A DNA stretch of 64,000 nucleotides. Source: VRUE01 sp963728045 (GTDB lineage: Bacteria; Actinomycetota; Thermoleophilia; Solirubrobacterales; 70-9). The notes beneath the pieces are model-generated. The model was not told the origin of the DNA and searched no databases. It saw nothing but the letters and a program-made list of their open reading frames with translations. This document shows, in pieces, positions 7,415 through 15,653 of this stretch. Each line of letters begins with the position of its first letter. Within the stretch, counting starts at the first letter, position 1. The stretch spans positions 372,001-436,000 of the forward strand of contig CAVSIE010000002.1 in NCBI GenBank assembly GCA_963728045.1, written 5' to 3'. Both the position numbers and the translations under genes were made by a program.

Positions 7415-8329
7415 TCAGACCTTGAGGAAGCGGCGTAGGGTGATGCCGGAGCCGATCGTCGAGACCAGCACCGCGGCGCCGAAGAGGATCGCGGCGAGCG
7501 CCGGGAAGGAGAGCGTGCCGTCCTGGGCTCCGATCGAGATGTCCAGGGGGTCGATGATCGTGATCTTGCCCAGCCACAGCGTCAGTATGGCCGCCAGAGC
7601 GCCGGCGAAGCCGACGACGACGCCCTCGATCATGAAGGGCCAGCGGATGAACCAGCGGGTGGCGCCGACCAGGCGCATCACCTCGACCTCGCGGCGGCGC
7701 GTGTAGATCGAGAGCCGGATCGTGTTGCCGACCAGCATCAGCGAAGCGGCGATCAGCAGCGCAGTGATCACCGTGAGAATGATCTTTAGCGTGCTGGTCA
7801 CCTGCTCGATTTTCTCCTGGTCTTCGCGGCGGTCGAAAATCCCGTCGTTGGCCGGGACGATCGGCGAGATCGGGCGCGGCTTACCGTCGGGTCCGGGTGG
7901 AGTGACCGCCGCCCGCACCGCCGTCAGGTTGGCGGCGTCGTCGGCCTTGACGGCGAAGTTGCGCGGCAGTGGGTTGTCGCGCAGCTGTCCCAGCAGATCT
8001 TCGCTCTTATCCTTGCCGAGGTCGGCTTTGAGTTCGGCCAGCGCCTCACCCTTGGTGATGAACTCGACCGAGGCGACGTGCGGGATCGCCTCCAGGTCCC
8101 CACGCAGGGCGGCGATTTCGGCTTTGGTGGCGTCGTCGTAGACGGCGACCCGGAACTCGAGGCTGTCGCGCACCTCCTCGCTCTTCGACTGCGCCGTCTG
8201 GAAGATCGGGATCAGCACGCCGAGCAGGACGACTGTGACCACCGTGGTGACGATCGCCGCCATGCTCGGGGCGGCGTTGCGGCGCAGCGCCCTGAAGGCC
8301 TCCTGGATGAAGAAGAAGAGTCGCGACAT
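7415..8329 (-). CDS. ftsX: Cell-division ABC transporter permease FtsX
   Basis: Transmembrane partner of FtsE, which transmits ATP hydrolysis across the membrane to activate peptidoglycan hydrolases at the division site. 304 residues with FtsX topology: one N-terminal membrane helix (AAIVTTVVTVVLLGVLIPIF), a large extracellular loop of about 120 residues starting SLEFRVAVYDDATKAEIAAL (the ECD), then three C-terminal helices (TLKIILTVITALLIAASLMLV and on). The cytoplasmic loop TRRREVEVMRLVGATRWFIR is the conserved contact with FtsE. It starts 3 bp after the ftsE stop, so the two are certainly cotranscribed. Confidence 0.96.
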   Translation of the reverse strand: MSRLFFFIQEAFRALRRNAAPSMAAIVTTVVTVVLLGVLIPIFQTAQSKSEEVRDSLEFRVAVYDDATKAEIAALRGDLEAIPHVASVEFITKGEALAELKADLGKDKSEDLLGQLRDNPLPRNFAVKADDAANLTAVRAAVTPPGPDGKPRPISPIVPANDGIFDRREDQEKIEQVTSTLKIILTVITALLIAASLMLVGNTIRLSIYTRRREVEVMRLVGATRWFIRWPFMIEGVVVGFAGALAAILTLWLGKITIIDPLDISIGAQDGTLSFPALAAILFGAAVLVSTIGSGITLRRFLKV

Positions 8330-8332
8330 CGA

Positions 8333-9175
8333 TCAGAAGAGCCTGTCGTGGGCGTCGTGCCCGTTGGTCTGCCCCTCGGGGCCAACGCCCATCTCGGCCC
8401 GCATGCGCAGGCCGAACTCGGTGGTCGACTCCTCGGTGTAGCCGCCGGAGACCTCGTCGCGGACGACGCGGCCCTCGTAGAGCTCGATCACGCGACGGCG
8501 CATGTTGTCGACCATCTCGCGGTCGTGGGTGACGACGATCACCGTCGTGCCGGTCTTATTGATCCGGTAGAGCAGCTGCATCACCCCGATCGAGGTGACC
8601 GGGTCGAGGTTGCCGCTGGGCTCGTCGGCGAGCAGCAGCGGCGGGTGGTTGACGAAGGCACGAGCGATCGAGACGCGCTGCTGCTCGCCGCCGGAGAGCT
8701 GGTCGGGGAAGCTGTGCAGCTTGGTCGAGAGGCCGACCAGGCGCAGCGTCTCCCCCACCTTCTCGCGGATCTCGGCGCGGCTGGCGCCGAGCACCTGCAG
8801 CGCGTAGGCGACGTTGTCGTAGACCGTGCGGTCCGGCAGCAGCTTGAAGTCCTGGAAGACGGTGCCGATGTTGCGCCGCAGCTGCGGGATTTTCTTCTCC
8901 GGCAGGGCGCCGATGTCGCGACCGGCGATGCTCACGGTCCCCTCGGTCGCCGACAGCTCCCGGATCAGCATCTTGATCAGGGTCGACTTGCCGCACCCGG
9001 TCGGCCCGACGAGAAAGGCGAACTCGCCCCGGTTGATCGCCAGCGAGACCCGGTCCAGGGCCATGTGCCCGCCCGGGTAGACCTTGGTCACGTCGCGCAA
9101 CTCGACGATCGGCCTGCCACCGCGGCGCGGCCGTGCCGGCTCCGCCTCGTCCCGCCTCTTCTTCGCTCTGGCCAT
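8333..9175 (-). CDS. ftsE: Cell-division ATP-binding protein FtsE
   Basis: ABC ATPase of the FtsEX complex. Walker A VGPTGCGKST, Q-loop FQDFKLL, signature LSGGEQQRVSIARA, Walker B LLLADEPSGNLD and H-loop VVTHD are all present. I place the start at the ATG of MARAKKRRDEAEP (9173-9175) because AAGGAGC lies just upstream; an upstream ATG at 9250 would add 25 non-conserved residues. The 280-residue product has about 25 extra basic N-terminal residues and about 30 extra C-terminal residues (ending GHDAHDRLF) compared with the usual 220-230-residue FtsE. First gene of the ftsE-ftsX-ctp-rnr-smpB run. Confidence 0.96.
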   Translation of the reverse strand: MARAKKRRDEAEPARPRRGGRPIVELRDVTKVYPGGHMALDRVSLAINRGEFAFLVGPTGCGKSTLIKMLIRELSATEGTVSIAGRDIGALPEKKIPQLRRNIGTVFQDFKLLPDRTVYDNVAYALQVLGASRAEIREKVGETLRLVGLSTKLHSFPDQLSGGEQQRVSIARAFVNHPPLLLADEPSGNLDPVTSIGVMQLLYRINKTGTTVIVVTHDREMVDNMRRRVIELYEGRVVRDEVSGGYTEESTTEFGLRMRAEMGVGPEGQTNGHDAHDRLF

Positions 9176-9295
9176 TCGACGCGCTCCTTTCTCCAGCAGC
9201 AGGATGACTCCTGCGCCCCGGTTGGCGCGCAACTCCCCGCCCACCACCAAACGTTCGCGGAACCTTAGCGAATTATTAGCGGACGTTAGTAATTA

Positions 9296-9313
9296 CCTGA
9301 GAGTTGCTCAGGC
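9296..9313 (-). terminator. Weak hairpin at the tkt stop
   Basis: CCTGAG and CTCAGG, separated by 5 nt, form a 6-bp stem that overlaps the transketolase stop codon. It is followed on the minus strand by an AT-rich stretch (TAATTACTAA) rather than a clean T tract. It could end the nadA-tkt transcript before ftsE, but the stem is short. Confidence 0.3.
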
Positions 9314-11170
9314 GGGGGCGCGCTCGAGTGCCGCCTCGGTCGCGGCAACGATCGCGGCGGTGTCGATTCCGGCCGCGGACAGCAGGGATGCGGGTGGGCC
9401 GCTGCCGGGCCGCCCGGAGACTGCGAGGCGCACGAGCCGGGTGCTCGCGCCGGCCTCGGCCAGCACGCCGGCGACGGTCTCTCCTATTCCGCCCTCCGGC
9501 CAGTGGTCCTCGACCGTGATCAGCGCCTGCGTCTCAGCGGCTGCCACGAGCAGGGCCTCGGCGTCGACTGGCTTGACCGAGTAGAGGTCGATCACCCGCG
9601 CGGCGATCCCCCGTCCGGCGAGCTCGTCGGCGGCGGCGAGGCATTCGTGCAGGGTGATGCCGGCGCCGATCAGGGTGACGGCGTCCTCCTCGCCGGAGCG
9701 CAGCGTGCGGCTGCCGCCGATCGGGAAAGCCTCTCCCGGCTCGTAGAGCACCGGGGTCTTTTCGCGGGTCGTGCGCAGGTAGCTGACCCCGTGGTGCTGC
9801 CGCATCTCCTCCATCAGCTGCACGGTCTGGTTCGGGTCGCTGGGGTAGAGCACGACGCTGCCGAGCACGGCACGGAAGGCGGCGATGTCCTCCAGCGCCA
9901 TCTGCGACGGGCCGTCGGGCCCGATCGAGACGCCGACGTGCGAGCCGCTGAGCTTGAGGTCGGCGTTGGAGATCGGCGCCATGCGGACGAAGTCGTAGGC
10001 GCGGCTGAGGAAGGCGCCGAAGCTGGAGGCAAAGGGCTTCCAGCCCCGTACCTGCAGGCCGATCGCCGCGGCGACCATCTGCTGCTCGGCGATGAACATC
10101 TCGAAGAAGCGATCGGGGTGCTTCTCGGCGAAGCGCTCGGCGTAGGTCGAGTTGCCGACCTCGGCGTCGAGTGCCACGACCCGCTCGTCAGTCGAGCCGA
10201 TCCAGGCCAGCGCATCGCCGTAGGCGCCGCGGGTCGCGACCTTCTCGCCGATCTCGTAGGAGGGCTGCTCGACCGGCTCGCGCGCGATCTCGTTTGGGTG
10301 CGGCTCGGGCGGGACCTGGACGCTGACGCCGATCGGGCGGATCCCGCCCAGCTCGGCGATCGCCTCCTCCGGATCGGCAAGTGGCTTGCCGTGCCAGCCC
10401 GGCTTGTCCTCGACCGCGGCGACGCCGGCGCCCTTCTTGGTGCGGGCGAAGATCGCCGCCGGGCGGTCGGCCTCGACCGCCTCGGCGTAGGCCGCCTCGA
10501 TCGCCTCGAAATCATGGCCGTCGATCTCCTGCACGTGCCAGCCGCAGGCGGCCGCGCGGGCGGCCCAGGAGGCGGTGTCCCACTCGTGCATGGTCGGACC
10601 GCGCTGGCCAAGCCGGTTGACGTCGACGATCGCGATCAGGTTGTCGAGGCCGGCGTAGCCGGCGTGCTCAAAGGCCTCCCACATCGATCCCTCGGCGAGC
10701 TCTGAGTCGCCGCAGAGCACCCAGACCCTGCCCTCGGACGCTTCCAGGCGCTTGGCCGCGAGCGCGATGCCGACCGAGATCGGCAGGCCCTGGCCGAGCG
10801 AGCCGGTGGCGACATCGACCCAGGGGATCTCCGGGGTCGGGTGTCCCTCCATCCGCGAGCCGAACTGACGGAAGCTGAGCAGCTCCTCGTCGTCGATCGC
10901 GCCAACCGCCTTGTAGAGCGCGTAGAGCAGCGGCGAGGCGTGGCCCTTGGAGAAGACGAGGTGGTCCGCGGCGGGGTTGTCGGGCGCTGAGAAGTCGTAG
11001 CGGAGGTGGCGCGCGAAGAGCACCGCCATCAGGTCGGCGGCCGACATCCCTGAGGTCGGGTGGCCGGAGCCGGCGGCGTCGCTGGCGCGGATCGCGTCGA
11101 CGCGGAGCTGCTGGGCGAGCTCGCGAAGCTGCTCGCCGCTGGCGGTGCTTTCGACTGTCACCTGGTCCAC
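9308..11170 (-). CDS. tkt: Transketolase, short (animal-type) form
   Basis: Thiamine-diphosphate enzyme of the non-oxidative pentose phosphate pathway, transferring two-carbon units. 620 residues in one chain, like the mammalian enzyme and shorter than the about 660-residue E. coli type. The ThDP domain (1-280) includes GSGHPTSGMSAADLMAVLF and HLVFSKGHASPLLYALY. The Mg-ThDP loop is GDSELAEGSMWEAFEHAGY followed by DNLIAIVDVNRLGQ; the usual GDG is GDS here. The pyrimidine domain begins near residue 310 (GEKVATRGAYGDALAWIG), and RFFEMFIAEQQMVAAAIGL holds the catalytic Glu. It starts 11 bp after nadA ends, so the two probably share a transcript. Confidence 0.93.
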   Translation of the reverse strand: MDQVTVESTASGEQLRELAQQLRVDAIRASDAAGSGHPTSGMSAADLMAVLFARHLRYDFSAPDNPAADHLVFSKGHASPLLYALYKAVGAIDDEELLSFRQFGSRMEGHPTPEIPWVDVATGSLGQGLPISVGIALAAKRLEASEGRVWVLCGDSELAEGSMWEAFEHAGYAGLDNLIAIVDVNRLGQRGPTMHEWDTASWAARAAACGWHVQEIDGHDFEAIEAAYAEAVEADRPAAIFARTKKGAGVAAVEDKPGWHGKPLADPEEAIAELGGIRPIGVSVQVPPEPHPNEIAREPVEQPSYEIGEKVATRGAYGDALAWIGSTDERVVALDAEVGNSTYAERFAEKHPDRFFEMFIAEQQMVAAAIGLQVRGWKPFASSFGAFLSRAYDFVRMAPISNADLKLSGSHVGVSIGPDGPSQMALEDIAAFRAVLGSVVLYPSDPNQTVQLMEEMRQHHGVSYLRTTREKTPVLYEPGEAFPIGGSRTLRSGEEDAVTLIGAGITLHECLAAADELAGRGIAARVIDLYSVKPVDAEALLVAAAETQALITVEDHWPEGGIGETVAGVLAEAGASTRLVRLAVSGRPGSGPPASLLSAAGIDTAAIVAATEAALERAPA

Positions 11171-11180
11171 AGGCGCGAGG

Positions 11181-12212
11181 CTATCCGATCGCGACCATTC
11201 GCTCGATCGGAACCCGCGCCCGTGCCGCGACCTCAGCGGGAACGCTGACCTCGAACTTCATCTCACGCAGCGAGTCGCGCAGCTTTGGCAGCGTGATCAT
11301 CTTCATGTACTTGCAGAAGGCCATCCGGTTGGCCTCGATCAGGTTGGCTGCGGGCGCCGCCTGCTGGAGCGGGTAGAGCATCCCGTTCTCGGTGGCGACG
11401 ACGAAGCTGCCGTCGGGGTTGGCTTCGACGTGCTCGAGCATCCCCGAGGTCGAGAGCATGTGGACGCCCTCGGCCTCGATGTCGCCGGAGGCGACGTACT
11501 CCATCGCCTGGGTTGAGCAGCCGCACTCGGGGTGGATCAGGAACTCGGCCTCCGGGTGCTCGGCGCGGGTGCGGGCAATGTCGTCGGGACGGATGCCGGC
11601 GTGGACGTGGCACTCGCCGTCCCAGACATGGAAGCGGGCGCGCCGCTCGGGATCGTCGCGGAGACCGGTCTCGCGCTCGACGAAGGCGCCCAGCCACATG
11701 TCGGGGCCGAAGAGGATCTCGGTCTCGGGACCGTGCTCGACCCAGATCTGCTCGACGACCTTGACTGCGTTGGAGGACGTGCAGCAGTAGTCGGTCTCGG
11801 CCTTCACCTCGGCCGAGGTGTTGACGTACATCACCACGACCGCACGGGGGTGCTCGGCCTTCCAGGCGCGCAACTGGTCGGCGTCGATCGAGTCGGCGAG
11901 CGAGCACCCGGCGTCGAGGTCGGGGATCAGCACGGTCTTCTCGGGTGAGAGGATCGAGGCCGTCTCGGCCATGAAGTGGACGCCGCAGAAGGCGATCGCG
12001 TCGGCGTCGGTGGCAGCCGCCTGGCGGGAGAGCCCCAGCGAGTCGCCCATGTGATCGGCGACATCCTGGATCTCGGGCAGCTGGTAGTTGTGGGCGAGGA
12101 TGACGGCGTTGCGCTCGGCGGCGAGCGCGCGAACCTCCTCGCTCAGAGCGCGGATCTCCTCCGAGTCGAGGTCCGGCGCGATCGTGGGTTGGAGTGTGGG
12201 CAACTCCTGCAT
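11181..12212 (-). CDS. nadA: Quinolinate synthase NadA
   Basis: [4Fe-4S] enzyme that condenses iminoaspartate with dihydroxyacetone phosphate to quinolinate, the first committed intermediate of NAD. 343 residues. The three cluster cysteines sit in AIAFCGVHFMAETA, ETDYCCTSSNAVK and LIHPECGCSTQ. The N-terminal AVILAHNYQLPEIQDVADHMGDS and the DLDAGCSLADS blocks are typical. nadB is not adjacent; nadC lies 1 kb away but beyond a convergent glycosylase gene, so the pathway genes are close without forming one operon. ATG start; 86 bp separate it from the divergent glycosylase gene, and that gap must carry both promoters. Confidence 0.95.
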   Translation of the reverse strand: MQELPTLQPTIAPDLDSEEIRALSEEVRALAAERNAVILAHNYQLPEIQDVADHMGDSLGLSRQAAATDADAIAFCGVHFMAETASILSPEKTVLIPDLDAGCSLADSIDADQLRAWKAEHPRAVVVMYVNTSAEVKAETDYCCTSSNAVKVVEQIWVEHGPETEILFGPDMWLGAFVERETGLRDDPERRARFHVWDGECHVHAGIRPDDIARTRAEHPEAEFLIHPECGCSTQAMEYVASGDIEAEGVHMLSTSGMLEHVEANPDGSFVVATENGMLYPLQQAAPAANLIEANRMAFCKYMKMITLPKLRDSLREMKFEVSVPAEVAARARVPIERMVAIG

Positions 12213-12298
12213 GGAGCCTTCCGTTTCCGATGTTCGCTGGCAGGGCGCAAGCCCGGAACCAGTCGAATGAATGCTGCGTTCAAGTCTACCCTCTCGAC

Positions 12299-13144
12299 AT
12301 GCCCGAGCTTCCCGAGGTCGAGATAACGGCGCGCCGACTGAATGCGGTGCTTGACGGCGCGGTGGTCGAGTCGGCCCTGGCGCCGGGCATGAACGTGATG
12401 AAGACCTTCGATCCGCCGCTCGGCGCGTTGGCAGGGCGGGAGCTGACCGGCGTCCGGCGCATCGGCAAGCTGCTCGTCATCGAGTTCGGCGACCACGCTC
12501 TGCTGATCCACCTGATGTCGGCGGGGAGGCTGCGGGTGTTCGACAAACGGGCCTCGCTCAAAGACCGCGCCTCGCGAGTCCTGATCCGGCTCGAGGACGG
12601 GCGCGAGCTGCGGCTGCGCGAGCTCGGGACCAAGCAGCGCGCCTGGGCAAAGCTGCTGCCGACTGACGCTATCGAGGGCGACGAGGCGGTCGCGAGGCTG
12701 GGACCGGAAGCCTGGCCGGCGCCGCCACGCGAGCAGTTCGCGAAGCTGATCGACCAGCCGCGCCACCTGCACCCGCTGCTTCGCCACCAGGGCGACATCG
12801 CCGGGATCGGCCGCTCCTGGGTCGACGAGATCCTCTGGGAGGCGCGCCTCTCCCCGTTCAAGAAGGGCTCTGAGCTGGACGAGGAGGAGGCCGAGCGCCT
12901 GCGGCAGGCGCTGCACGTGCTCGGCGACGCGATCGACCACTACGAGGAGACGATCGGGGAACACCTCCCCGAGAAGGCGCCGAAGCCGCTGCGGATCCAC
13001 AAGCACGAGGGCGAGCCCTGCCCGCGCTGCGGGGCGACGATCGAGGCCGTCTTCTTCTCCGAGCACCAGACCAACTACTGCCCCGCCGAGCAGACCGGCG
13101 GTCGCGTGCTCAAGGACCGCCGTCTTTCCAGGCTGCTCAAGTGA
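12299..13144 (+). CDS. Fpg/Nei-family DNA glycosylase with altered zinc finger
   Basis: Bifunctional base-excision glycosylase/AP lyase. 281 residues. The mature N-terminus MPELPEVEITARRL supplies the catalytic Pro2 and Glu3. VRRIGKLLVIEFGDHALLIHLMSAGRL carries the conserved Lys of the beta-hairpin, and GIGRSWVDEILWEARLSPF is the helix-two-turn-helix. The C-terminal zinc finger reads CPRCGATIEAVFFSE then NYCPAEQ, a C-x2-C-x16-C-x2-E pattern in which the fourth Cys is Glu. Whether zinc is still held is open. I chose the ATG at 12299 because Pro2 must follow Met. Convergent with nadC; the gap is filled by a palindrome. Confidence 0.9.
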   Translation: MPELPEVEITARRLNAVLDGAVVESALAPGMNVMKTFDPPLGALAGRELTGVRRIGKLLVIEFGDHALLIHLMSAGRLRVFDKRASLKDRASRVLIRLEDGRELRLRELGTKQRAWAKLLPTDAIEGDEAVARLGPEAWPAPPREQFAKLIDQPRHLHPLLRHQGDIAGIGRSWVDEILWEARLSPFKKGSELDEEEAERLRQALHVLGDAIDHYEETIGEHLPEKAPKPLRIHKHEGEPCPRCGATIEAVFFSEHQTNYCPAEQTGGRVLKDRRLSRLLK

Positions 13145-13149
13145 GTGGG

Positions 13150-13254
13150 AGACAGGGATGGGTGCCCCTCCGGCGGAACCCGCGCCCGCACTTCCCAAAG
13201 GGACCGGGGTTTAGCGGCTCACAAGTTCCTCTGGAGGGGCACCCATCCCTGTCT
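13150..13254. repeat. Long palindromic intergenic element with a different core
   Basis: Two perfectly complementary 22-bp arms (13150-13171 and 13233-13254) frame a 61-bp interior with a nested AACCC/GGGTT pair (13177-13181 and 13207-13211). The element fills the gap between convergent fpg-like and nadC genes and touches the nadC stop codon. No CTTGTACTTTTTCGG core is present, so it is structurally but not sequence-wise like the four-member family. It may serve both genes as a transcript end. Confidence 0.75.
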
Positions 13255-14101
13255 ACGCCGGCTCGAGGAGCAGGCTGAAGTCGAGCGTCGGAGCTGAATG
13301 GGTGAGAGCTCCTACTGAGATGAAGTCAACTCCCGTTTCTGCGATTCCGCGCACGGTCTCCAGGGAGACGCCGCCCGACGCCTCCAGCGAGGGTGGCTTG
13401 GCGCCGCCCAAGGTGTCGCGCAGCTCGACCGCCTTGCGCAGGGTGTCCGTGTCCATGTTGTCGAGCAGCAGCAGGTCGGCGCCGACCCCGAGCGCGTAGG
13501 CGACCTCTTCGAGGTCGCGGCACTCGACCTCGACCGCCAGCTCCGGATGCGCGCCGCGGGCGGCGTGCACGGCCTTCGCCACGCCACCGGCCAGGGCGAT
13601 GTGGTTCTCCTTGATCAGGATCGCGTCGTAGAGGCCCATGCGGTGGTTGCGGCCGCCCCCCGCCGCCACCGCCGCCTTCTCCAGCTCGCGCAGGCCAGGC
13701 GTGGTCTTGCGCGTGTCGAGAACCTGAGCGCCGGTGCCGGCGACCGCCTCGGCGAAGCGGGCGGTCAGCGTGGCGATGCCGGAGAGGTGGCCGAGGAAGT
13801 TGAGCGCGGTGCGCTCGGCCGCGAGCAACGCCCGCGCCGAGCCGCTCGCAAGAATCACTTCCGCCGGCGCCTCTTCGCGCCACTGTCCCTCGACCACCAG
13901 GTTGTCGACCTGCTCGACCCCGCACTGGCGCATCGCCTCGGCGACCGCGGCGAAGCCGAACGCCAAGCCGGGTTGCTTCTGCACGATCCGCGCCCGCGCC
14001 CGCGCCTCCTCCGGCACGACCGCCTCCGAGGTCACGTCACCGTCGCCAATGTCCTCTGCCAGGGCGCGGGCAACGACCGTCTCCAAATCAAGTGAATGCA
14101 T
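13253..14101 (-). CDS. nadC: Nicotinate-nucleotide pyrophosphorylase (carboxylating) NadC
   Basis: Quinolinate phosphoribosyltransferase: quinolinate + PRPP gives nicotinate mononucleotide, CO2 and PPi. 282 residues, normal length. Motifs include ALAEDIGDGDVTSEAVV at the N-terminus, ERTALNFLGHLSGIATLT, LDTRKTTPGLRELEKAAV (PRPP/quinolinate contacts), GGGRNHRMGLYDAILIKENH, the VEVECRDLEE strand, DLLLLDNMD and ASGGVSLETVRGIAETGVDFISVGALTHS. ATG start. Its stop codon overlaps the right arm of the palindrome by two bases. Confidence 0.95.
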   Translation of the reverse strand: MHSLDLETVVARALAEDIGDGDVTSEAVVPEEARARARIVQKQPGLAFGFAAVAEAMRQCGVEQVDNLVVEGQWREEAPAEVILASGSARALLAAERTALNFLGHLSGIATLTARFAEAVAGTGAQVLDTRKTTPGLRELEKAAVAAGGGRNHRMGLYDAILIKENHIALAGGVAKAVHAARGAHPELAVEVECRDLEEVAYALGVGADLLLLDNMDTDTLRKAVELRDTLGGAKPPSLEASGGVSLETVRGIAETGVDFISVGALTHSAPTLDFSLLLEPA

Positions 14102-14116
14102 TGTTTTCCAGGCCTA

Positions 14117-14149
14117 TTTCAAGTCTTATTTCAAGTAGTTGCATGTAGC
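14117..14149. repeat. Direct repeats plus a half-operator at the 3' end of the AlbA_2 gene
   Basis: TATTTCAAGT occurs twice here, two bases apart (about 14115-14136), followed by TTGCATGTAGC (14139-14149). The same TTGCATGTAGC word recurs in the same orientation at 15581-15591 beyond the gene's other end, so the gene is bracketed by 11-bp direct repeats about 1.44 kb apart. Confidence 0.55.
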
Positions 14150-15567
14150 TTCTGGCTGGTTTTCAGCTGCCAGTAGGCGCGCGGGTCCTTCGGCGACTTT
14201 CCCACCCACTCGATGATTCCCGCATCCCTGAGCGCGTTCAGCTCTCGCTGTACGACGGGCCGGGAGACGCCCAGAGCCTCGGTCATCTCTCCCGTGCTCA
14301 TCCTGCCGGCAGTGCGCAGTGTCCTGGTGATCGCGCGTGAGTGCTCGGGCAGCCTTTCCTCAAGCCGGCGATCCACCGGCTCGGCCAAGAGCTGAAGCTC
14401 GACACTGCCAGAGGTCTGCCGGTACACAGGGTCGGTCAGGCCGGCCTGTCGCATCTCTTCGAACATCCGACGGATCCCCTCCCCGAGCTCCTGCCCGAGA
14501 CTGAGATCGGCACAGACACGGGCAATGCGCGGATTCCGCGCGAAACGCGTCGTCTCGAGAGGATGGCTGAGGTCGACAAGGCCCGGGAACCGCCCAGGGC
14601 TCGAGATCTCGATCCGATCGTCGAAGATCTCAACCCTGATGTGGTCGCCAACCGTGCTGTAGGAGCGGTGGACCGCGGCGTTGACCACGCCCTCGAGCCA
14701 GGCATCGCCAGGAATGAGGGGAACGTCTTCGAAGGTCCCCTCCTCACCGAGCGCTCTACGTGTTGGTTGGAGTCGCTCGATCTGCTCCCTAGCGTCGCTC
14801 AGTTGCCTGGGTATCGGACCCTCCAGCCTGATGTCCTCGATCAGCTGCTGCCGGGCGCCCGAGCCCCTCTCACGGCCCCTGTACCGCAGCACCCTTATGA
14901 ATGCCTCAGGCAGGATCGCCTGCGGCGCCTCGGCGAAGAGAAGGCAGCCCGCGATAGTCAACTCATCGTCGTTCGCCAGGCCGCGAGCACGGAGCAGGCG
15001 CTTCGGGTCCGGCGCGGTCACGGCGATCGCATAGTCCCCGAGGAGTGGACGGTCAACCGCATCCAGCGAAACTCCGGATGGGGTTGCCTCGTAGCTCGCC
15101 TGCCCCTTGTCGAAGAGCAGCTCCCGCCGCTGGGCGAAATTGAGCCTGCGGTTCTCGTCGCCGACCCTGAGGTAGACCTCATCCTTCTGGTTGGCGTGAA
15201 CTGAATCTCCCGGCTCGACCTCTATCGCGAGCAGCTCGTTCGGCTCGCCTTCTCTGTCAATACAGTCGACCAGTCTGTGCCTTGCCCGCACGGGCGGTGC
15301 GCAGAAATCGATGTTGGCCTGGAATTGCGCGTTCCGCCTCTCGGGGCTGCCCTTGGTTCCCTCGACTTCGCCATCGGCCAACCCGACGATTACCGTCCCT
15401 CCGTCGGCATTGGCGAAGCCGATCAACGTATCGGCGAGATCTCGTGGCGCAATGCGGCTTGACTTCCGCTCCAGCCACTGGTCCTCCGGCAGCTGGGCGA
15501 GATCCGCACCCACTTCGGCTGGAGGGGCGTTCAGAGCAGTCTCGACTGCAATCGTTCCCAACGGCAT
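14131..15567 (-). CDS. AlbA_2/Schlafen-type ATP-binding transcriptional regulator
   Basis: 478 residues. The N-terminal half is an AlbA_2 (divergent AAA-4) domain: EDQWLERKSSRIAPRDLADTLI, ANADGGTVIVGLADG. A RecG-C-like HATPase segment follows in the middle (GVVNAAVHRSYSTVGDHIRVEIFDDRIEISSPGRFPG). The end (about 405-470) is a winged helix (TLRTAGRMSTGEMTEALGVSRPVVQRELNALRDAGIIEW). Such proteins are usually autoregulators of unknown ligand. A near-perfect palindrome lies directly upstream of the ATG (15568-15590), and a related half-site lies over the last codons. Base composition is visibly less GC-rich than the neighbours, suggesting acquisition. No partner gene is on the same transcript. Confidence 0.8.
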   Translation of the reverse strand: MPLGTIAVETALNAPPAEVGADLAQLPEDQWLERKSSRIAPRDLADTLIGFANADGGTVIVGLADGEVEGTKGSPERRNAQFQANIDFCAPPVRARHRLVDCIDREGEPNELLAIEVEPGDSVHANQKDEVYLRVGDENRRLNFAQRRELLFDKGQASYEATPSGVSLDAVDRPLLGDYAIAVTAPDPKRLLRARGLANDDELTIAGCLLFAEAPQAILPEAFIRVLRYRGRERGSGARQQLIEDIRLEGPIPRQLSDAREQIERLQPTRRALGEEGTFEDVPLIPGDAWLEGVVNAAVHRSYSTVGDHIRVEIFDDRIEISSPGRFPGLVDLSHPLETTRFARNPRIARVCADLSLGQELGEGIRRMFEEMRQAGLTDPVYRQTSGSVELQLLAEPVDRRLEERLPEHSRAITRTLRTAGRMSTGEMTEALGVSRPVVQRELNALRDAGIIEWVGKSPKDPRAYWQLKTSQKLHATT

Positions 15568-15590
15568 CTACTTGCAATTATTGCATGTAG
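15568..15590. promoter_or_regulatory. Palindromic operator upstream of the AlbA_2 gene
   Basis: CTAC-T-TGCAAT, one central base, ATTGCA-T-GTAG: symmetric in 10 of 11 positions per arm, with the odd position being T/T. It abuts the start codon of the adjacent regulator gene (15565-15567). A wHTH protein gene with a strong dyad at its start is the standard arrangement for autorepression. No other gene start lies closer than 63 bp. Confidence 0.6.
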
Positions 15591-15619
15591 CCTTTAAGTA
15601 GAACTCGAAAAGCTCTCTC

Positions 15620-15643
15620 ACGCTTCGCTGCCCCGAAGCGTTT
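15620..15643. terminator. Hairpin between the AlbA_2 and sigma-factor genes
   Basis: ACGCTTCG and CGAAGCGT form a perfect 8-bp stem with a 6-nt loop, followed on the plus strand by TTTAAT. It lies in the gap between two divergently transcribed genes, so a terminator role is doubtful; a leader structure of the sigma-factor transcript is the alternative. Confidence 0.3.
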
Positions 15644-15653
15644 AATCCATGAC

